A stretch of 64,000 bases of DNA, taken from Stomoxys calcitrans (Eukaryota; Arthropoda; Insecta; Diptera; Muscidae). Below the pieces are notes generated by a model. That model made no database searches. It worked only from the letters and a program-made list of their open reading frames with translations, and was not told where the DNA came from. How positions within the stretch are numbered: position 1 is the stretch's first letter; the number at the start of each line of letters is the position of its first letter. Shown here in pieces: positions 24,430-36,190 of the stretch. Location of the stretch: contig NC_081556.1 of assembly GCF_963082655.1 (NCBI RefSeq), forward strand, positions 73,083,227-73,147,226, given 5' to 3'. Both the position numbers and the translations under genes were made by a program.

Positions 24430-27190
24430 TATTCCTCTAATCGAAGTAGAATGTATTTCGAAGCGCCACGATTTTCTGCGCTTCTTCTCCAATCTGTATC
24501 ATCCAGTTTCGAGATATCTTTCGGCACTTGGTCACTCCATCGGAGTTTTGGTTTTTCCCTTTTGCGCTTTCTTTCTTTAATGGTCGCTTTCAATAGACTT
24601 CTTCGCTGGAGGTTCTTCATTCATTCTGATGACATGACCTAGCCAAAGTATTTTGTATTTTGATGCGTTTAACTATGTTATCGTCGGGCGTGGTATCACA
24701 ATGGACTTAAAATTGTCTAAGTGAGTCTGTAAAGGACTGGCACTCTTACCTAACCTAACTATGTTATCGTCTTATGCAGCCTATATAACTCGGGGCAAGT
24801 TTCGGAGTCATAAAACAGCGCGGGTAGTATCAGTGTCTTGTATAGTGTGATTTTCGTCTGTCGAGAGGCGACTTTGCTCCTGAACTGTTTGCTTCATTCA
24901 ATGTAGCATCTGTTAACCAACATTATCCTTCGTTTTATTTAAAAACTGACATCATATATAGGTTGGCGACCAACTCGAAGTTGTAGTTCACAACTTTCAA
25001 CATTTTCTTTCTGCTTCTTCTTTCTTTGTGGGAATTGATACCATCAACTTTGTGGGAATTGATACCATCTACATTTATTGTCCGACCCACTTTGGTTAAA
25101 TCTCTTTTGATAGTTTCAAAGGATGCAATTGCTTCCTCTGGCGACCGACACATAGTGCCGATGTCGTCGGCATAGGTAAGCAGCATATGTTCTCTTGTGA
25201 GAAGTGTGCCCTACCTATTCACTCCTGCATATCGTATTATCTTCTCCAGAAGAATATTAAATCGATCATGCCATAGGCTGTCTCTCTATCTGACCCTCGT
25301 TTGGTATTGGATTGCTCGGAGGGGTTCTTTCCCAACTGAGGAGACCGTATCAGCAAACGTCATCCTGCAGAGTTTTACTTGCGGGGATACCAAAATCAGA
25401 CATGGTTTGAAATGCCTTTGAACGTATAGGGATGTCAAAGAAAATATGGTAGGTGTTAATTTGTCCTTCTAAGGTCTTTTCCGGGATTTGGCGCAGTGTG
25501 AATATCTGGTCTATGGTGGATTTACCAGCTCTAAAGCCGCATTGATAGGGCCCACTTATTTCGTTGACTTTAGACTTTAATCTTTCACACAGTACGCTCG
25601 ACGGTATCTTGCATTCGACGAGGAGGAGTCTTATTCCTCTGTAGTTGGCACATAGCATCTTGTCCTTTTTCTTGTGTACGGTCATAATATGATAAGGTTC
25701 TAATCATCGGGTATGCGCTCTTCTAGATAAATCACGCAGAAGAGCTGATGCATATGCTTATAAGCTTGTCGCTTTCGGTCTCAAACAGTTCAGCCGGCAA
25801 CCCATCGGCTTCTGGTGCCTTATTGTTTTTCAGCCGGATTACCGCTATGTTGACCTAGTTTTGACTAGGTGCTACACATTCTATTACATCGTCAGGGATT
25901 GGTTCTGTGGTATAATCATGGCTATAATCATCGGATAGTAGAAGCTGGGAAAAGTGTTAATTTTATATCCTCAGTACACTGTCTCTATCAGTTACCAGAT
26001 TTTCTTCTTTGTCTCTGCAGGAGGATGTGTCTGTGCCAAAGCCGTAGGTTTTATGTATAATTCTTTTGTAGAATTTTCGTACTACATTCTGGCTCCTGAA
26101 CATTTGCTCCCACTCACGCCTTTTTATTTCCTCTTACTTTCAGGGGAATAGACGTTTCTCCTTTCTTCTTATCTTCCGATGCCTCTTTTTCGCATGGTTC
26201 TTTGCTGATGACGGCTAAGTTGCCCTGTACGCCACATTTTTGACTTTAGTAGCTTTTTGGCACTCCTGGTCGTACCATTGGTTCCTTAGGGCAGGTTTCT
26301 AGTAGCCAAGTACGTATGTTGCTGATCCTTCTATGGAGTTAGCAATAGCTAATGGGAAGGCGTTGCTATGCTATTCTATCGGGACAGAAAGTGTTTTTTT
26401 CGAGCAATTGCCAGTCGAGTGGAGTATACTATTGTCACCTGTTGTGTTTGCAGCTTTTCGATGTCCAGCTTCCGTGTAGTATCATGCGTTTCTCGCCACA
26501 CATAGATGGGTGCGAACCTTTGCTGCAACAAAGTATCGATCCTCGGAGCGATCGTACATCTACCACGCTGCATGATCTATTTGATTTGTCGTGTCTTGTT
26601 CGGGTGTCTGCATTGTGGCCTTTTGAATTCTTCGATGTTAGAATCTGGTGCTTCTAACTACCATGTTCTTTGCAGTGGCGAAGTCTAATAGCCTTAATCC
26701 ATTAACGAAAGTTTCTTTATATAGATAAAATTTTCCGACAGTTCTATTCTATTTTCACATTTAAATCCCCCAGAATAATTTTAGTATCATAGGCGGGACA
26801 GCGATCACATTCCCTATCCTTGGTCTGTTCGTCCTTCCATCAGAGCATGGGAGCAAATAAGGCAGAAGTTGAAGAATTTGGCCCTTATTCGGATTGTGGC
26901 TTGCCTCTCATCACCGGAGTTAACCTGGAGACAAGGAGTTTCAGTATCCGACTAACCACAATTCCACAGCCAAATTCATGCCTCGTGTCGTGGCAGCTAT
27001 AATATAGGGCATCACCTCTCGATGTTGTTGTGGAGCCTTTCCCGAGCCATCGCAATTCCTGTATGGCAGCAATGTCTGCCATGTATTTCTCCAACACATC
27101 TGCCAGATCAAATGCTGCTTTTCGTACATTCTGGGTGCAAATACGCATATACAAATCATGGTCCTTAAAACGTTTGCGGAGGCCGTCAAC
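24430..27190 (-). mobile_element. LINE-B (RTE-like), nearly full length but decayed
   Basis: Read on the - strand, the endonuclease appears first: AIQELRWLGKGSTTT and EFGCGIVVSR at about 27190-26880. Linker sequence follows, then RT with YRGIRLLLVECKIPSSVL and GPYQCGFRAGKSTIDQIFTL (25685-25350). The YADDI catalytic motif lies near 25175. The C-terminal KPKLRWSDQVPKDIS and DDTDWRRSAENR end near 24480. This order is that of RTE-type LINEs. Many frameshifts and stops break it, and a 71-bp LINE-A stub sits inside at 24686-24756. Confidence 0.8.
24686..24756 (+). mobile_element. 71-bp LINE-A 3' stub with 15-bp target-site duplication
   Basis: The stub consists only of the terminal LINE-A module 'tggtatcacaatggac' and ends in CCTAACCT. 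It is flanked by a perfect 15-bp duplication, 'aactatgttatcgtc', at 24671-24685 and 24757-24771. This is the signature of a severely 5'-truncated target-primed insertion into LINE-B. Confidence 0.85.
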
Positions 27191-27665
27191 ATAGGTAATC
27201 GGTTTTAAATCTTTCTCTTTTTTCAAAGTAATGATTTTAAGTAATACCTTCAAGTAACGACTTTGTCGTTCTACGTTATAGTTACTACCTGTGAAGCTAA
27301 CCAGGTGACACCACAGTGAGGTTGGTATCCACACTAGAGATGCAGTAAGACCAAGATGAACACCAAAGTTATCCATTATTTATTATACATACTAGATCGT
27401 AACAATATTCATAATCGATATATTCATCACCTGTGTATTGAAATCAAGCTAAAGCTTATAAAAAGAATAGGCAGTTCGAAGATGGCCGTCATGTATACAG
27501 ATCTCCTGATTAGAACTCTTGAGCTCATAAAAGTCTCGTCTTTGCCCCGTTGAACAACCGTGACGACTTTGGATTTAAGGGTTTTTGCTGTAACGGTGAT
27601 TCCATTGGACCCTTCAAAATCCAATCTCCCTATTTGAGGCAAGGAGGGGTTTCTTGGAAGTCGGG
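27191..27665. other. Sequence between LINE-B 5' end and the BEL element
   Basis: No recognised gene. The - strand frame 27672-27427 (81 codons) has no domain I know. It may be 5' sequence of the LINE or unrelated DNA. Confidence 0.4.
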
Positions 27666-28090
27666 TGTTCATGGAACAGGCTTTTGTTGATTCTCTAAAA
27701 ATGTAACCTAAAATAAATCTATGAGCGTCAATGGTATTTTATGATTTGGGATAGCAAACATTGATGCATCGAGCAGATACAGATTGTCAGGGTAATTAAA
27801 ATTGAGTTGTGATAAGGAAGTAAAAACTGTGTGAATGGAATTTTCCACTCATTTGAAGACCATGATAATGCTATCTAATGTTTGTTTAGGATCGTGGCTT
27901 AGGCTGGTTGGTCTGCGGTTGTAGAATATTTGGTTATGTTTCGTGGCGTATTTCGATTGGTCAGTTTAGGTTTAAGATTGAAAGAGAAAGAGCTAGTTTA
28001 AGTTATATAGTTGTCTTTTTTTTAATTAGGATAAGAATTATTGTAGTTTATAAATTTTCAATAAATGATCAGTACGAATTTAATACTCAA
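27666..28090 (+). repeat. 5' LTR of the BEL/Pao element
   Basis: It starts TGTTCATGG and ends in TACTCAA (TG...CA if cut one base earlier). It is the same length as the 3' LTR, and I saw no difference on reading the two side by side, including an 8-T run. An AATAAATG near the end may act in polyadenylation. Confidence 0.93.
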
Positions 28091-28114
28091 CATCAATAGT
28101 TCGGTAACTATTAT

Positions 28115-28132
28115 TGGTCCTTCGATAATAAA
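28115..28132 (+). promoter_or_regulatory. Putative tRNA primer-binding site
   Basis: 'tggtccttcga' lies 24 nt after the LTR. TGG would pair with a tRNA 3' CCA, and TTCGA would correspond to the tRNA T-loop side. The identity of the tRNA is not determined. Confidence 0.5.
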
Positions 28133-28224
28133 AGAATCAGTAACGGATTAAAGTCGGGAGAATTCGGGAGAGTTTGAAAAGAAAAAGTTTAGTGTTGTGT
28201 ACGTGTTGATAAAAAAAAAACACA

Positions 28225-31029
28225 ATGGCTAATATGGAGAAATTCGTGGAAGCGCAGAAGAATTTAGCCGAAAGTATGGTGAAAATAAAAAATAAGTTGA
28301 GTGAAGAACGGCTGACCAGAGCAGGGTTCGATCAATTGGAGAGAAATTATCATGATTCAGTCAAGAAATTGAAGAGTAATCATGAAGTGATGATGACAAT
28401 AGAGCCCAAGAGCGATGATTACTTCGTAAAGGATTTTTACGGATTAATGATGAATGGGCTGGTGAAGGAGGTTGAGGAGATGATAAGGAGTCGGGAGGTA
28501 ACGGTTCAGGAGAAAAGCAACAATGGCAGTGGCGCAGAAGGAAGTAATCTGGGACTGCAGTTGGAGAGGAAAGAAGAGTTTGGGAGCAGGGAGGAAGCAG
28601 CAGTTGGAAAAGCGGCAATGCTACAGGAGAAGCCGTCAATAAGGAAATATTTTTTCCAAAAAATCGAAAGAATAGAGAAGAGATTGGAAAGTGGTGAAGT
28701 CGATGAGAGAGATATCGAAGATAGTTTGCGGCAGTTGAATGGATTTTATGACAAGTTGCTGGCAACGAATGAAATAGACGAGGAAGTCTTTGAACAATAC
28801 GAGGAGATGACGGAAAGACTTAGTATTCGACGGAAAGTCGTTGGAGAGCAAAAAATGGAGAAAGCAGAGGGAAAAGAAATCCGCAGCAACATCAGGTTAA
28901 GCGAAGTGAGGATACCCGAGTTCAGCGGCAAAATTGAGGACTGGGAGTCATTCCATGACTTATTTAAAAATTTGGTGCATAATTCGCCTCATTTTTCCGA
29001 AGTAGAGAAATTATACAGGCTGAAGGCAGCCATTAAAGGAGACGCAGCTCAACTAATTCAGCATTTAAAAATAACCGACTCCAATTATGAAGCTGCCTTT
29101 GAATTATTGAAGAAAAGGTACGAGAATAGGAGATTGATGTTCACGAATTTGTGTGATAAGATTCTGGACCAACCAGTAATGAATAGCGATTCAGCGGCAA
29201 GTATAAGACGCATGCTTGACACTACCAAAAACTGTGTAATGGCGTTGAGGGGCATGAATGTGTCTACAAAGGATGCTGAACCATTTATTGCCAGAATAAT
29301 TGTGAGAAAGTTTGATAAGGATGGGTTGCGGCTATATGAGCAACAAGTAAGGAAGCCGAGAGAAATTCAAACTTTGGATGATGTCTTAGAATTTTTGCAA
29401 CAACAATACCTTGCGTTGGAAGCGGCGGGAGAGCAGGAAGTGAACGTGAAGAGAATTTATGGAAACAAAAATAATATATCAACCAAATTTTGCTACTTTT
29501 GTGAGAAAAGTGGGCACGGGGTGATAGAATGCAGGAAGATGTTGGCAATGACACCGGCAGAGAGAAAGCCTGCGGTAGCTGCGAAAAAAATTTGTTTCGT
29601 TTGTCTTTTACACAGGACAGACAGAAAATGCAATAGTGTTGTGCGCTGCAACAAATGTGGAGGTAATCACCATCATTATCTTCACAATGGTGACCAAAGA
29701 AGCGTTAATCAGCAAGTTAATCCCACATCATCTATGGTAATTGAGAGAAAACAACAACAAGTTTTATTGGCAACAGCATTGGTAAAAGTACGGGCAGCGA
29801 CGGGAGAATTTGAGTTGCTACGGGCAATGATAGATCAAGGGTCACAGATAACATCAATTTCGGAAGAAGCTTCGCAGATTTTGGGATTGCCAAGGATAAA
29901 AGAAAAAACGGAAATACACGGCTTGGGTGGTACTTTGGTTGGTGTGTCGAAGTACAAAGTGGACTTAGTTATAAAGCCAAGATTTCTTAGCAAACATGTA
30001 TTCAATTCACAGGCGATGGTACTACCTACGATAATGAGCCAGCAGCCAGGTAAATCCTTCGACATAGATATGAAGCAATGGCGAAACTGTATGTTGGCTG
30101 ATCCATTCTTCAATAAATCCGATCGCATTGATCTAATAATCGGTGGAGACATTTACGCCGACATAATGGAAAAAGGGCAGAAGAGAGTAAGCGGTCCGTT
30201 CTCACAACAAACGAAACTTGGTTGGATAGTATCTGGAGCTCTATCCAATGGAATAAGCAAAGTGGAAAAAGTGCAGGTGGCTGCGACGAACCTTGAACGT
30301 TTTTGGGAAGTAGAGGAAGTGGAAGCAGAAGATCAGTGTACAAATGATGACCAGTGGTGCATGCAGAATTTTGAAAAATCGACCGTTATTCGAGATGATG
30401 GTCGATTGATGGTGTCATTACCTTTTAAGGCTGATATGGAACTAGGCGAATCCAAACCGCAAGCAATGGCCAGGTTTTTGAATGGTGAAAAGAAGTTGGA
30501 GAAATATCCATCACTAAAAGCTGAATATATAACCTTCATGCGAGAGTATCGGGAACTGGGTCATATGGTGCAAGTACCGATGGAGATGAAAGGAAAATAT
30601 TACTTACCGCATCAAGCAGTGATCAGAGAAGATAGCCGAACAACGAAAGTGCGAGTGGTGTTTGATGCATCAGCGAAAACATCGAATCAAAGAAGTTTGA
30701 ATGACATAATGCACACTGGACCTAAACTTCAACGCGATATAATTGATATAATGTTGAAATGGCGTTTATGGAAGTATGTATTGACAGGAGACGTGGAAAA
30801 GATGTATCGGCAGATTGTAGTGAGGCCAGAAGATCAAGAATATCAATACATACTTTGGAGAGAGAACAGAGCGGAACCAATAAAGCAATATCGTTTAACA
30901 ACAGTAACATATGGCACATCAGCGGCGCCGTTTCTGGCAGTAAGGTCACTATTCATGATAGGTGATTACTGCAAAGAGGAGATGGTGAAAAATATTATAA
31001 AAGAAGATTTTATATGGATGACCTCATGA
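28225..31029 (+). pseudogene. BEL/Pao Gag-Pol, first part, broken at the RT active site
   Basis: ATG 28225 in good context (CACAATGG) opens 934 codons. The N-terminal 220 residues are charged and coiled-coil-like. A DUF1759 Gag domain follows at about 222-340 (VRIPEFSGKIEDWESFHDLF). Zinc-binding clusters lie at about 422 (CYFCEKSGHGVIEC) and about 474 (CNKCGGNHHHYLH). The aspartic protease is marked by AMIDQGSQ near 537 and RT by KVRVVFDASA near 806-816. The frame ends at TGA 31029, just after a 4-T run at 31008-31011 that is one base short. Pol continues in another frame from 31011. It is non-functional unless the missing base is a sequencing error. Confidence 0.9.
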
Positions 31030-34000
31030 CTGGAGCTGATACTGTAAAGGGAAGTCAACATATTCTGCAATCAGTGGCACAGCAGCTGCAGAAGTTTAAT
31101 TTTCATTTGAGAAAATGGATTTCAAATGACCCTAAAATTACGGAAATTGTAGAAAATCGAGGACGCAATGAAGTTATATCGATTAAAGACGACGAGTCCA
31201 TAAAAACCTTGGGTGTTGGGTGGGATCCCAATATGGACCACTTTCGATTCAACGTCAGCTTTAGTCATCCTTCACAAATGACAAAGAGAAAAGTACTGTC
31301 ATTGGTAGCTAGAATTTTCGACCCATTGGGATGGTTATCACCAATAACGGTGGTAGCAAAATTGATCGTTCAGAAGCTGTGGCTGTTAAATATAGATTGG
31401 GATGAGACGATACCCGAGGAAATTTTGACGCAATGGCTAGAATTCGCAAATCATTTGGATTCTCTTCATAAAATAAAAATCCCTAGATGGCTGGGTACAT
31501 CGACAACTACAAAGTTCGAGCTTCATGGCTTTTCAGACGCGTCCGAGAAAGCATATTCCGCAGTAATATTCATTAAATGTGAAATGAGGGTGACTTTACT
31601 AACTGCCAAAAGTAAGGTCAACCCAATCAAAAATAAAAAGACGCTGCCAAAATTGGAGCTGTGTGGTGCACATCTGTTGGCGAGATTGTTGAATAGGGCA
31701 GAGAAAATCATAGGAAGAGAGACGAACGTGTTTGCATGGACTGATTCAACAATCACACTGGGGTGGATCCAAAATAATCGTAGCAAGGACAAATTCATTA
31801 AGAATAAGGTGCATGATATAAATGTGCTTGTACCAACAGCAACATGGAGATATGTTGGTACAAAGGAAAATCCAGCAGATATTGCATCAAGAGGTATTCA
31901 ACCACATCGGCTAATGGACTATAAGCTATGGTGGAATGGTCCTGAATGGTTGCGGGAGCCTTCAAGTCATTGGCCTGAACTACCACAGAGGACTGCAGTG
32001 ATAGCATCGACGATGGTAACAACAGAAGTAAATTTTTTGGATGATATAATGACGAGATACTCCAGGTTTTCTAAAATGCGGCGTGTAGTGGCATACGTCA
32101 TTCGATTTATTGAGAGGACAAGGAATAAAATCAAAATTTCTGGTGGTTTAGCTGTCCATGAACTTATAGAAGCTGAAGAACATATACTATCACGTCATCA
32201 GCAAGTTATGTTTTCTAAAGAAATTATATCTTTAAAAAGAGGATCTTTAATTGATCGAGGCAGCCGTATAGTGGGACTACATCCTTTCTTAGACAGAAGA
32301 GGCATACTTCGAGTTGGTGGTCGACTGCAAAATGCAAATATGTCCTTCAATCAAAAACATCCAATTGTATTGAATAAATCGAATCTGACAGCCGCAATAG
32401 TGCGATCGTTTCATCTGGCAACTTTACATGGAGGAAACAGATTGACTGAAACATCCACAAAACGCAAATATTGGATTATTGGCTTGAAAGCAGCGATAAA
32501 AAAGTGTATACGATCGTGTCCAAGATGTATACGGTACAAACAAGAGACAGCGAAGCAGATAATGGGTAACTTGCCAGATTCGAGGGTTACAGCGATGCAA
32601 CCTTTCTTATATACAGGAGTGGACTACGCTGGACCTATATGGATGAAGTGCTCCAGAAACAGAGGACAAAAGTGTTTTAAAGGATACATTGCTATATTTG
32701 TCTGCATGTCAACAAAAGCAATTCATCTGGAAGCTGTGAGCGATTTGTCCACATCAGCATTTTTGGCAGCCTTGAAACGTTTCTTTTCCAGAAGAGGAAA
32801 GAGTGCTAAAATGTACAGCGACAATGGGACAAATTTTGTTGGAGCGAAAAATAGACTTGATGCGGACTACAAAGCTGTTATTCAAAGACATCGAGACGTG
32901 ATGCCAGTGCTGGCGGAGGAAGGTGTGGAGTGGCATTTTATCCCCCCGGCAGCCCCTCATCAAGGAGGGATTTGGGAGTCTGGCGTGAAATCTGTGAAGC
33001 ATCATCTGAGACGAGTTATTGGCGAGACCAGATTAAGTTACGAGGAAATGGCCACATTGCTGTGCCAAATCGAAGCGGTTTTAAACTCAAGGCCATTGGT
33101 GTATATGGATAATGAAGAAGTGGAATCTCTTGATTTTTTGTCACCGAGTCATTTTCTGATTGGGAGGCAGACGACGGATGTACCGGAGTATGTCAACGAA
33201 GTGGTAGGATCTCTCAACAAGTGGAAGCTGATACAGAAGATGAGAAGAGATTTCTGGAATCGATGGAAAGAGGAATATCTTTCAACGTTGCAGCAGCGAA
33301 GAAGGTGGAACCGGCCAGAGGTGAATTTGGCGAATGGAGATGTAGTCATCATTAAAAACGAATTGACACATCCAGCGAAATGGCCTATGGGACGAATCAT
33401 TGAGACTCATCCGGGCAAGGATGGGAGAGTTCGAGTTGTGTCATTGAAGTTGCAAGATTGCATATTAAAACGCCCTGTCCAGAAACTCTGTCCATTAATA
33501 AGAGCTTCGGATGAAGAGGTGGAAGAAGTGTCGCCACAAACAACAAAAGCAGGATTGAGGAATACGCAGTCGGCAAACAAGCATGTTTTTAGTGTATTAG
33601 TAATGCTGCTACTAGCTGCCACAAGTCAGATTGGAGCAGTGGCTACAACTGGAGGTTCAATCTCTGAGATAAGCAATTCTACTGCAATTTACCTGGATCA
33701 CTTGGGAACTGTGGATGTAGTAGCGTCTTCATGGAATCTGCTAATCTATTTCAAGCTTGATCCGTTCTTTGAGGTAATTAGCAAATCCGAACGATTGCTG
33801 GTGGATATGAGAAATACATGTGGAAAATTGATGACCTTTGAAGACCACTGTGGTCATGTACTGGACGAGATGGAGCAGATAGTGAAGGAGATGATATACA
33901 CTAATCGATATTTGTTTCATGATGATGTGGCTAGATCCAAGAGAGCACCCTTAGAGTTTATTGGCTCGCTACAGCACATCCTCTTTGGCACGATGGATGC

Positions 34001-34838
34001 TGATGACAGGAAAGTTGTAGAAGAAAACATGAGGAAACTATTGGGAAATCAGCATGACCTGAAATACCTTGTGCAAAAACAGACGTCTATTCTGGAATCG
34101 TCAGTGAATGTCATTCGCAAAACGACGGAAGAAGTAAACAGCAACTTCAAAAGTATAACAGAACGGGTGAACAACATGACGGAAGCGATGAAGGAGGTAT
34201 ATTTGGTGTACCGCGAGTCCATCAAATTTTTCATGGTGGCGAAAGAATTGCACATAATCATAAGTGAGAACCAGAGGGTCCAAGCGAAGATAATCGAATT
34301 GCTGATAGATATAAATCATGGTAAATTAAATCCCTCATTGCTCACGCCAATTCAGCTCCAGAATGAAATACACCAGATGCTGGAGAATATACCTGAAAGC
34401 CTTAAACTGCCGGGAAAGAAGCATAATCAGCTAAGCACCATATATAAGCTAATGAAGGCGAAAGCGTTTATAATAGACAATCAATTGGTGATATCTGCAG
34501 AAATACCATTATTCAACGATCATGTCTCCCAAATACACAGGGTAATACCTGTGCCTGTTGTATATAATGGCATGAAACAGATAGTCGTTGCAAGAGAGCA
34601 GTTCATTTTATATAATTTTAATATGGATGCCTATCATTTGATGTCCGAGTTGGAGTTAAGCAGTTGTCAGAAAATGTCTGAGGAAGAATACGTTTGTGAT
34701 GGTGGATGGCCCTGGATAGATGCGAATGATAATTCTTGCGAAATTTCATCAGTGAAACCTCTTGCGCGTCATCAGTGCCAATTTGCGCCTACGAGTATTG
34801 AAATTTTCTGGGTGCAATTACATCAACGAAACCATTAG
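31011..34838 (+). pseudogene. BEL/Pao Pol continuation and Env-like part
   Basis: The frame resumes at the YMDD tyrosine codon (31011). RNase H follows: HGFSDASEKAYSAV near residue 170, KLELCGAHLLARLL, and TDSTITLGW near 243. The integrase has an HHCC block (about 467-510) and a DDE core: VDYAGP near 536, YSDNGTNFVGA near 601, GIWESGVKS near 652. A DUF5641-type tail follows (ANGDVVIIKNE). From about residue 856 there is a signal-like hydrophobic stretch, then a basic furin-type RSKR site near 973. After it comes the FIGSLQHILFGT pattern of insect F-type Env proteins. TAG at 34836-34838 stops the frame. Gag-Pol-Env in one frame is known for roo-type elements; the break at 31008 separates this part from its start. 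Confidence 0.9.
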
Positions 34839-35324
34839 TTGTTCAAGATGTTCAACGAGACAACCGCTCACGTGCAGTGTAAACCAGACGCTCAGAGGCT
34901 GCTGAAGATGCCATTGCAGGGTATCATGAAGGTGGAGCCCGGATGTGTTCTTCGAATGAAGGGTGGAGTGATACATGCTCCAATTCAATTCACATCAGAA
35001 AATAATATGGAGATGAAGTTGTGCTTGTATACCGATGTGGAGAGTATGACCAGATGGAATATGAGCGCATTGGGGCCAATGACCATTGACCACGGAAAAG
35101 AGATTGAGCTTTTGAAGAACCAGATCAAGGAACTAAAAAAGGAGAAGTTGCTTATAAGAGGACTAAACTTTCATCATGTCAGCGGTCATTTATCACTATG
35201 TATAATATTGACTATTTTGATTATATGTAGTACTATTTACTTATATTTGAAATGTAAATGTAAGCGCAAGCAAAATATCGTTAAGATAGATTTCACTCCT
35301 CATCAGCCAACAGAAATGGTATAA
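34839..35324 (+). pseudogene. BEL/Pao Env-like C-terminal part after an in-frame stop
   Basis: This is the same frame as the preceding part and continues for 161 codons to TAA. It has conserved-looking cysteines (VQCKPDAQ, EPGCVLRMKGG), a leucine-rich heptad-like stretch (EIELLKNQIKELKKEK) and a C-terminal membrane span (LCIILTILIICSTIYLYL) followed by a basic tail. This is the anchor of a class I-like Env. The stop upstream cuts it off from the furin-site portion. Confidence 0.85.
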
Positions 35325-35343
35325 TATTTAGTTTTTAGGCCCC

Positions 35344-35350
35344 GGGAAAA
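35344..35350 (+). promoter_or_regulatory. Polypurine tract of the BEL/Pao element
   Basis: GGGAAAA lies directly before the 3' LTR's TGTTCATGG, the expected place for the plus-strand primer. Confidence 0.6.
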
Positions 35351-35775
35351 TGTTCATGGAACAGGCTTTTGTTGATTCTCTAAAAATGTAACCTAAAATA
35401 AATCTATGAGCGTCAATGGTATTTTATGATTTGGGATAGCAAACATTGATGCATCGAGCAGATACAGATTGTCAGGGTAATTAAAATTGAGTTGTGATAA
35501 GGAAGTAAAAACTGTGTGAATGGAATTTTCCACTCATTTGAAGACCATGATAATGCTATCTAATGTTTGTTTAGGATCGTGGCTTAGGCTGGTTGGTCTG
35601 CGGTTGTAGAATATTTGGTTATGTTTCGTGGCGTATTTCGATTGGTCAGTTTAGGTTTAAGATTGAAAGAGAAAGAGCTAGTTTAAGTTATATAGTTGTC
35701 TTTTTTTTAATTAGGATAAGAATTATTGTAGTTTATAAATTTTCAATAAATGATCAGTACGAATTTAATACTCAA
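35351..35775 (+). repeat. 3' LTR of the BEL/Pao element
   Basis: It is a 425-bp direct copy of 27666-28090. Downstream sequence (aatatatgc) does not repeat the 5' flank (gtcggg). Confidence 0.93.
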
Positions 35776-36190
35776 AATATATGCATTTCACTGAAGTGCT
35801 TGCATTTTATGGAAGTTCTTGCATTTTATGAAAGTGCTTCAATTGTTGACAGTTACAAATATACCATTAAAATATTTATTATTTTGGAATTAGCAAATAG
35901 CCATAAACGAAAAGTTTAAAGAGTAGTTGTAAGCTCTTTGAAATTTTAAATCCAATAACGTTTGAAATTGTTGACGAGAATTTTTACCCTACAAGCCTCA
36001 TCTTCCGAATTTTTGATATTAGAACAAGGCATGAAGAAATTTAGGACACCTCCCCGTTTATTGTCTTTTGAATTTTTAGCATAAATTAACAAATATTTAT
36101 TATAGTATACGTTTAGGCGCAAATTTCTAGCTTCAATTGCAATTTCGATTTATTGATAATGAGCAAAAATTTAAAATAGAAAATTGGAAT
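35776..36190. other. AT-rich interval, no gene
   Basis: A short direct repeat of 'tgcattttatg' occurs near 35807 and 35822. Nothing else was recognised. Confidence 0.4.

Larger units (their letters stand above)
27666..35775 (+). mobile_element. BEL/Pao LTR retrotransposon with Env-like region (roo-like), 8.1 kb
   Basis: The element has two 425-bp LTRs (27666-28090 and 35351-35775), a primer-binding site, one long Gag-Pol frame and an Env-like 3' part, then a purine tract before the 3' LTR. Domain order is Gag (DUF1759), zinc knuckles, aspartic protease, RT, RNase H, HHCC and DDE integrase, DUF5641-type tail, then Env-like. That order is BEL/Pao, and the Env-like part places it near roo-type members. 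Two lesions break the coding: a 1-nt deletion at the RT YMDD motif and an in-frame TAG at 34836. No target-site duplication is visible (tcggg before, aaata or aatat after). Confidence 0.93.

Noticed and set aside
31008..31029. Programmed ribosomal frameshift at the YMDD site
   Set aside because: BEL/Pao elements usually use one frame, and a shift inside the RT catalytic motif would be unprecedented to my knowledge. A deletion or error is simpler.
28361..34319. Many antisense frames across the BEL element
   Set aside because: They are shadows of the Gag-Pol-Env frames and show no domains.
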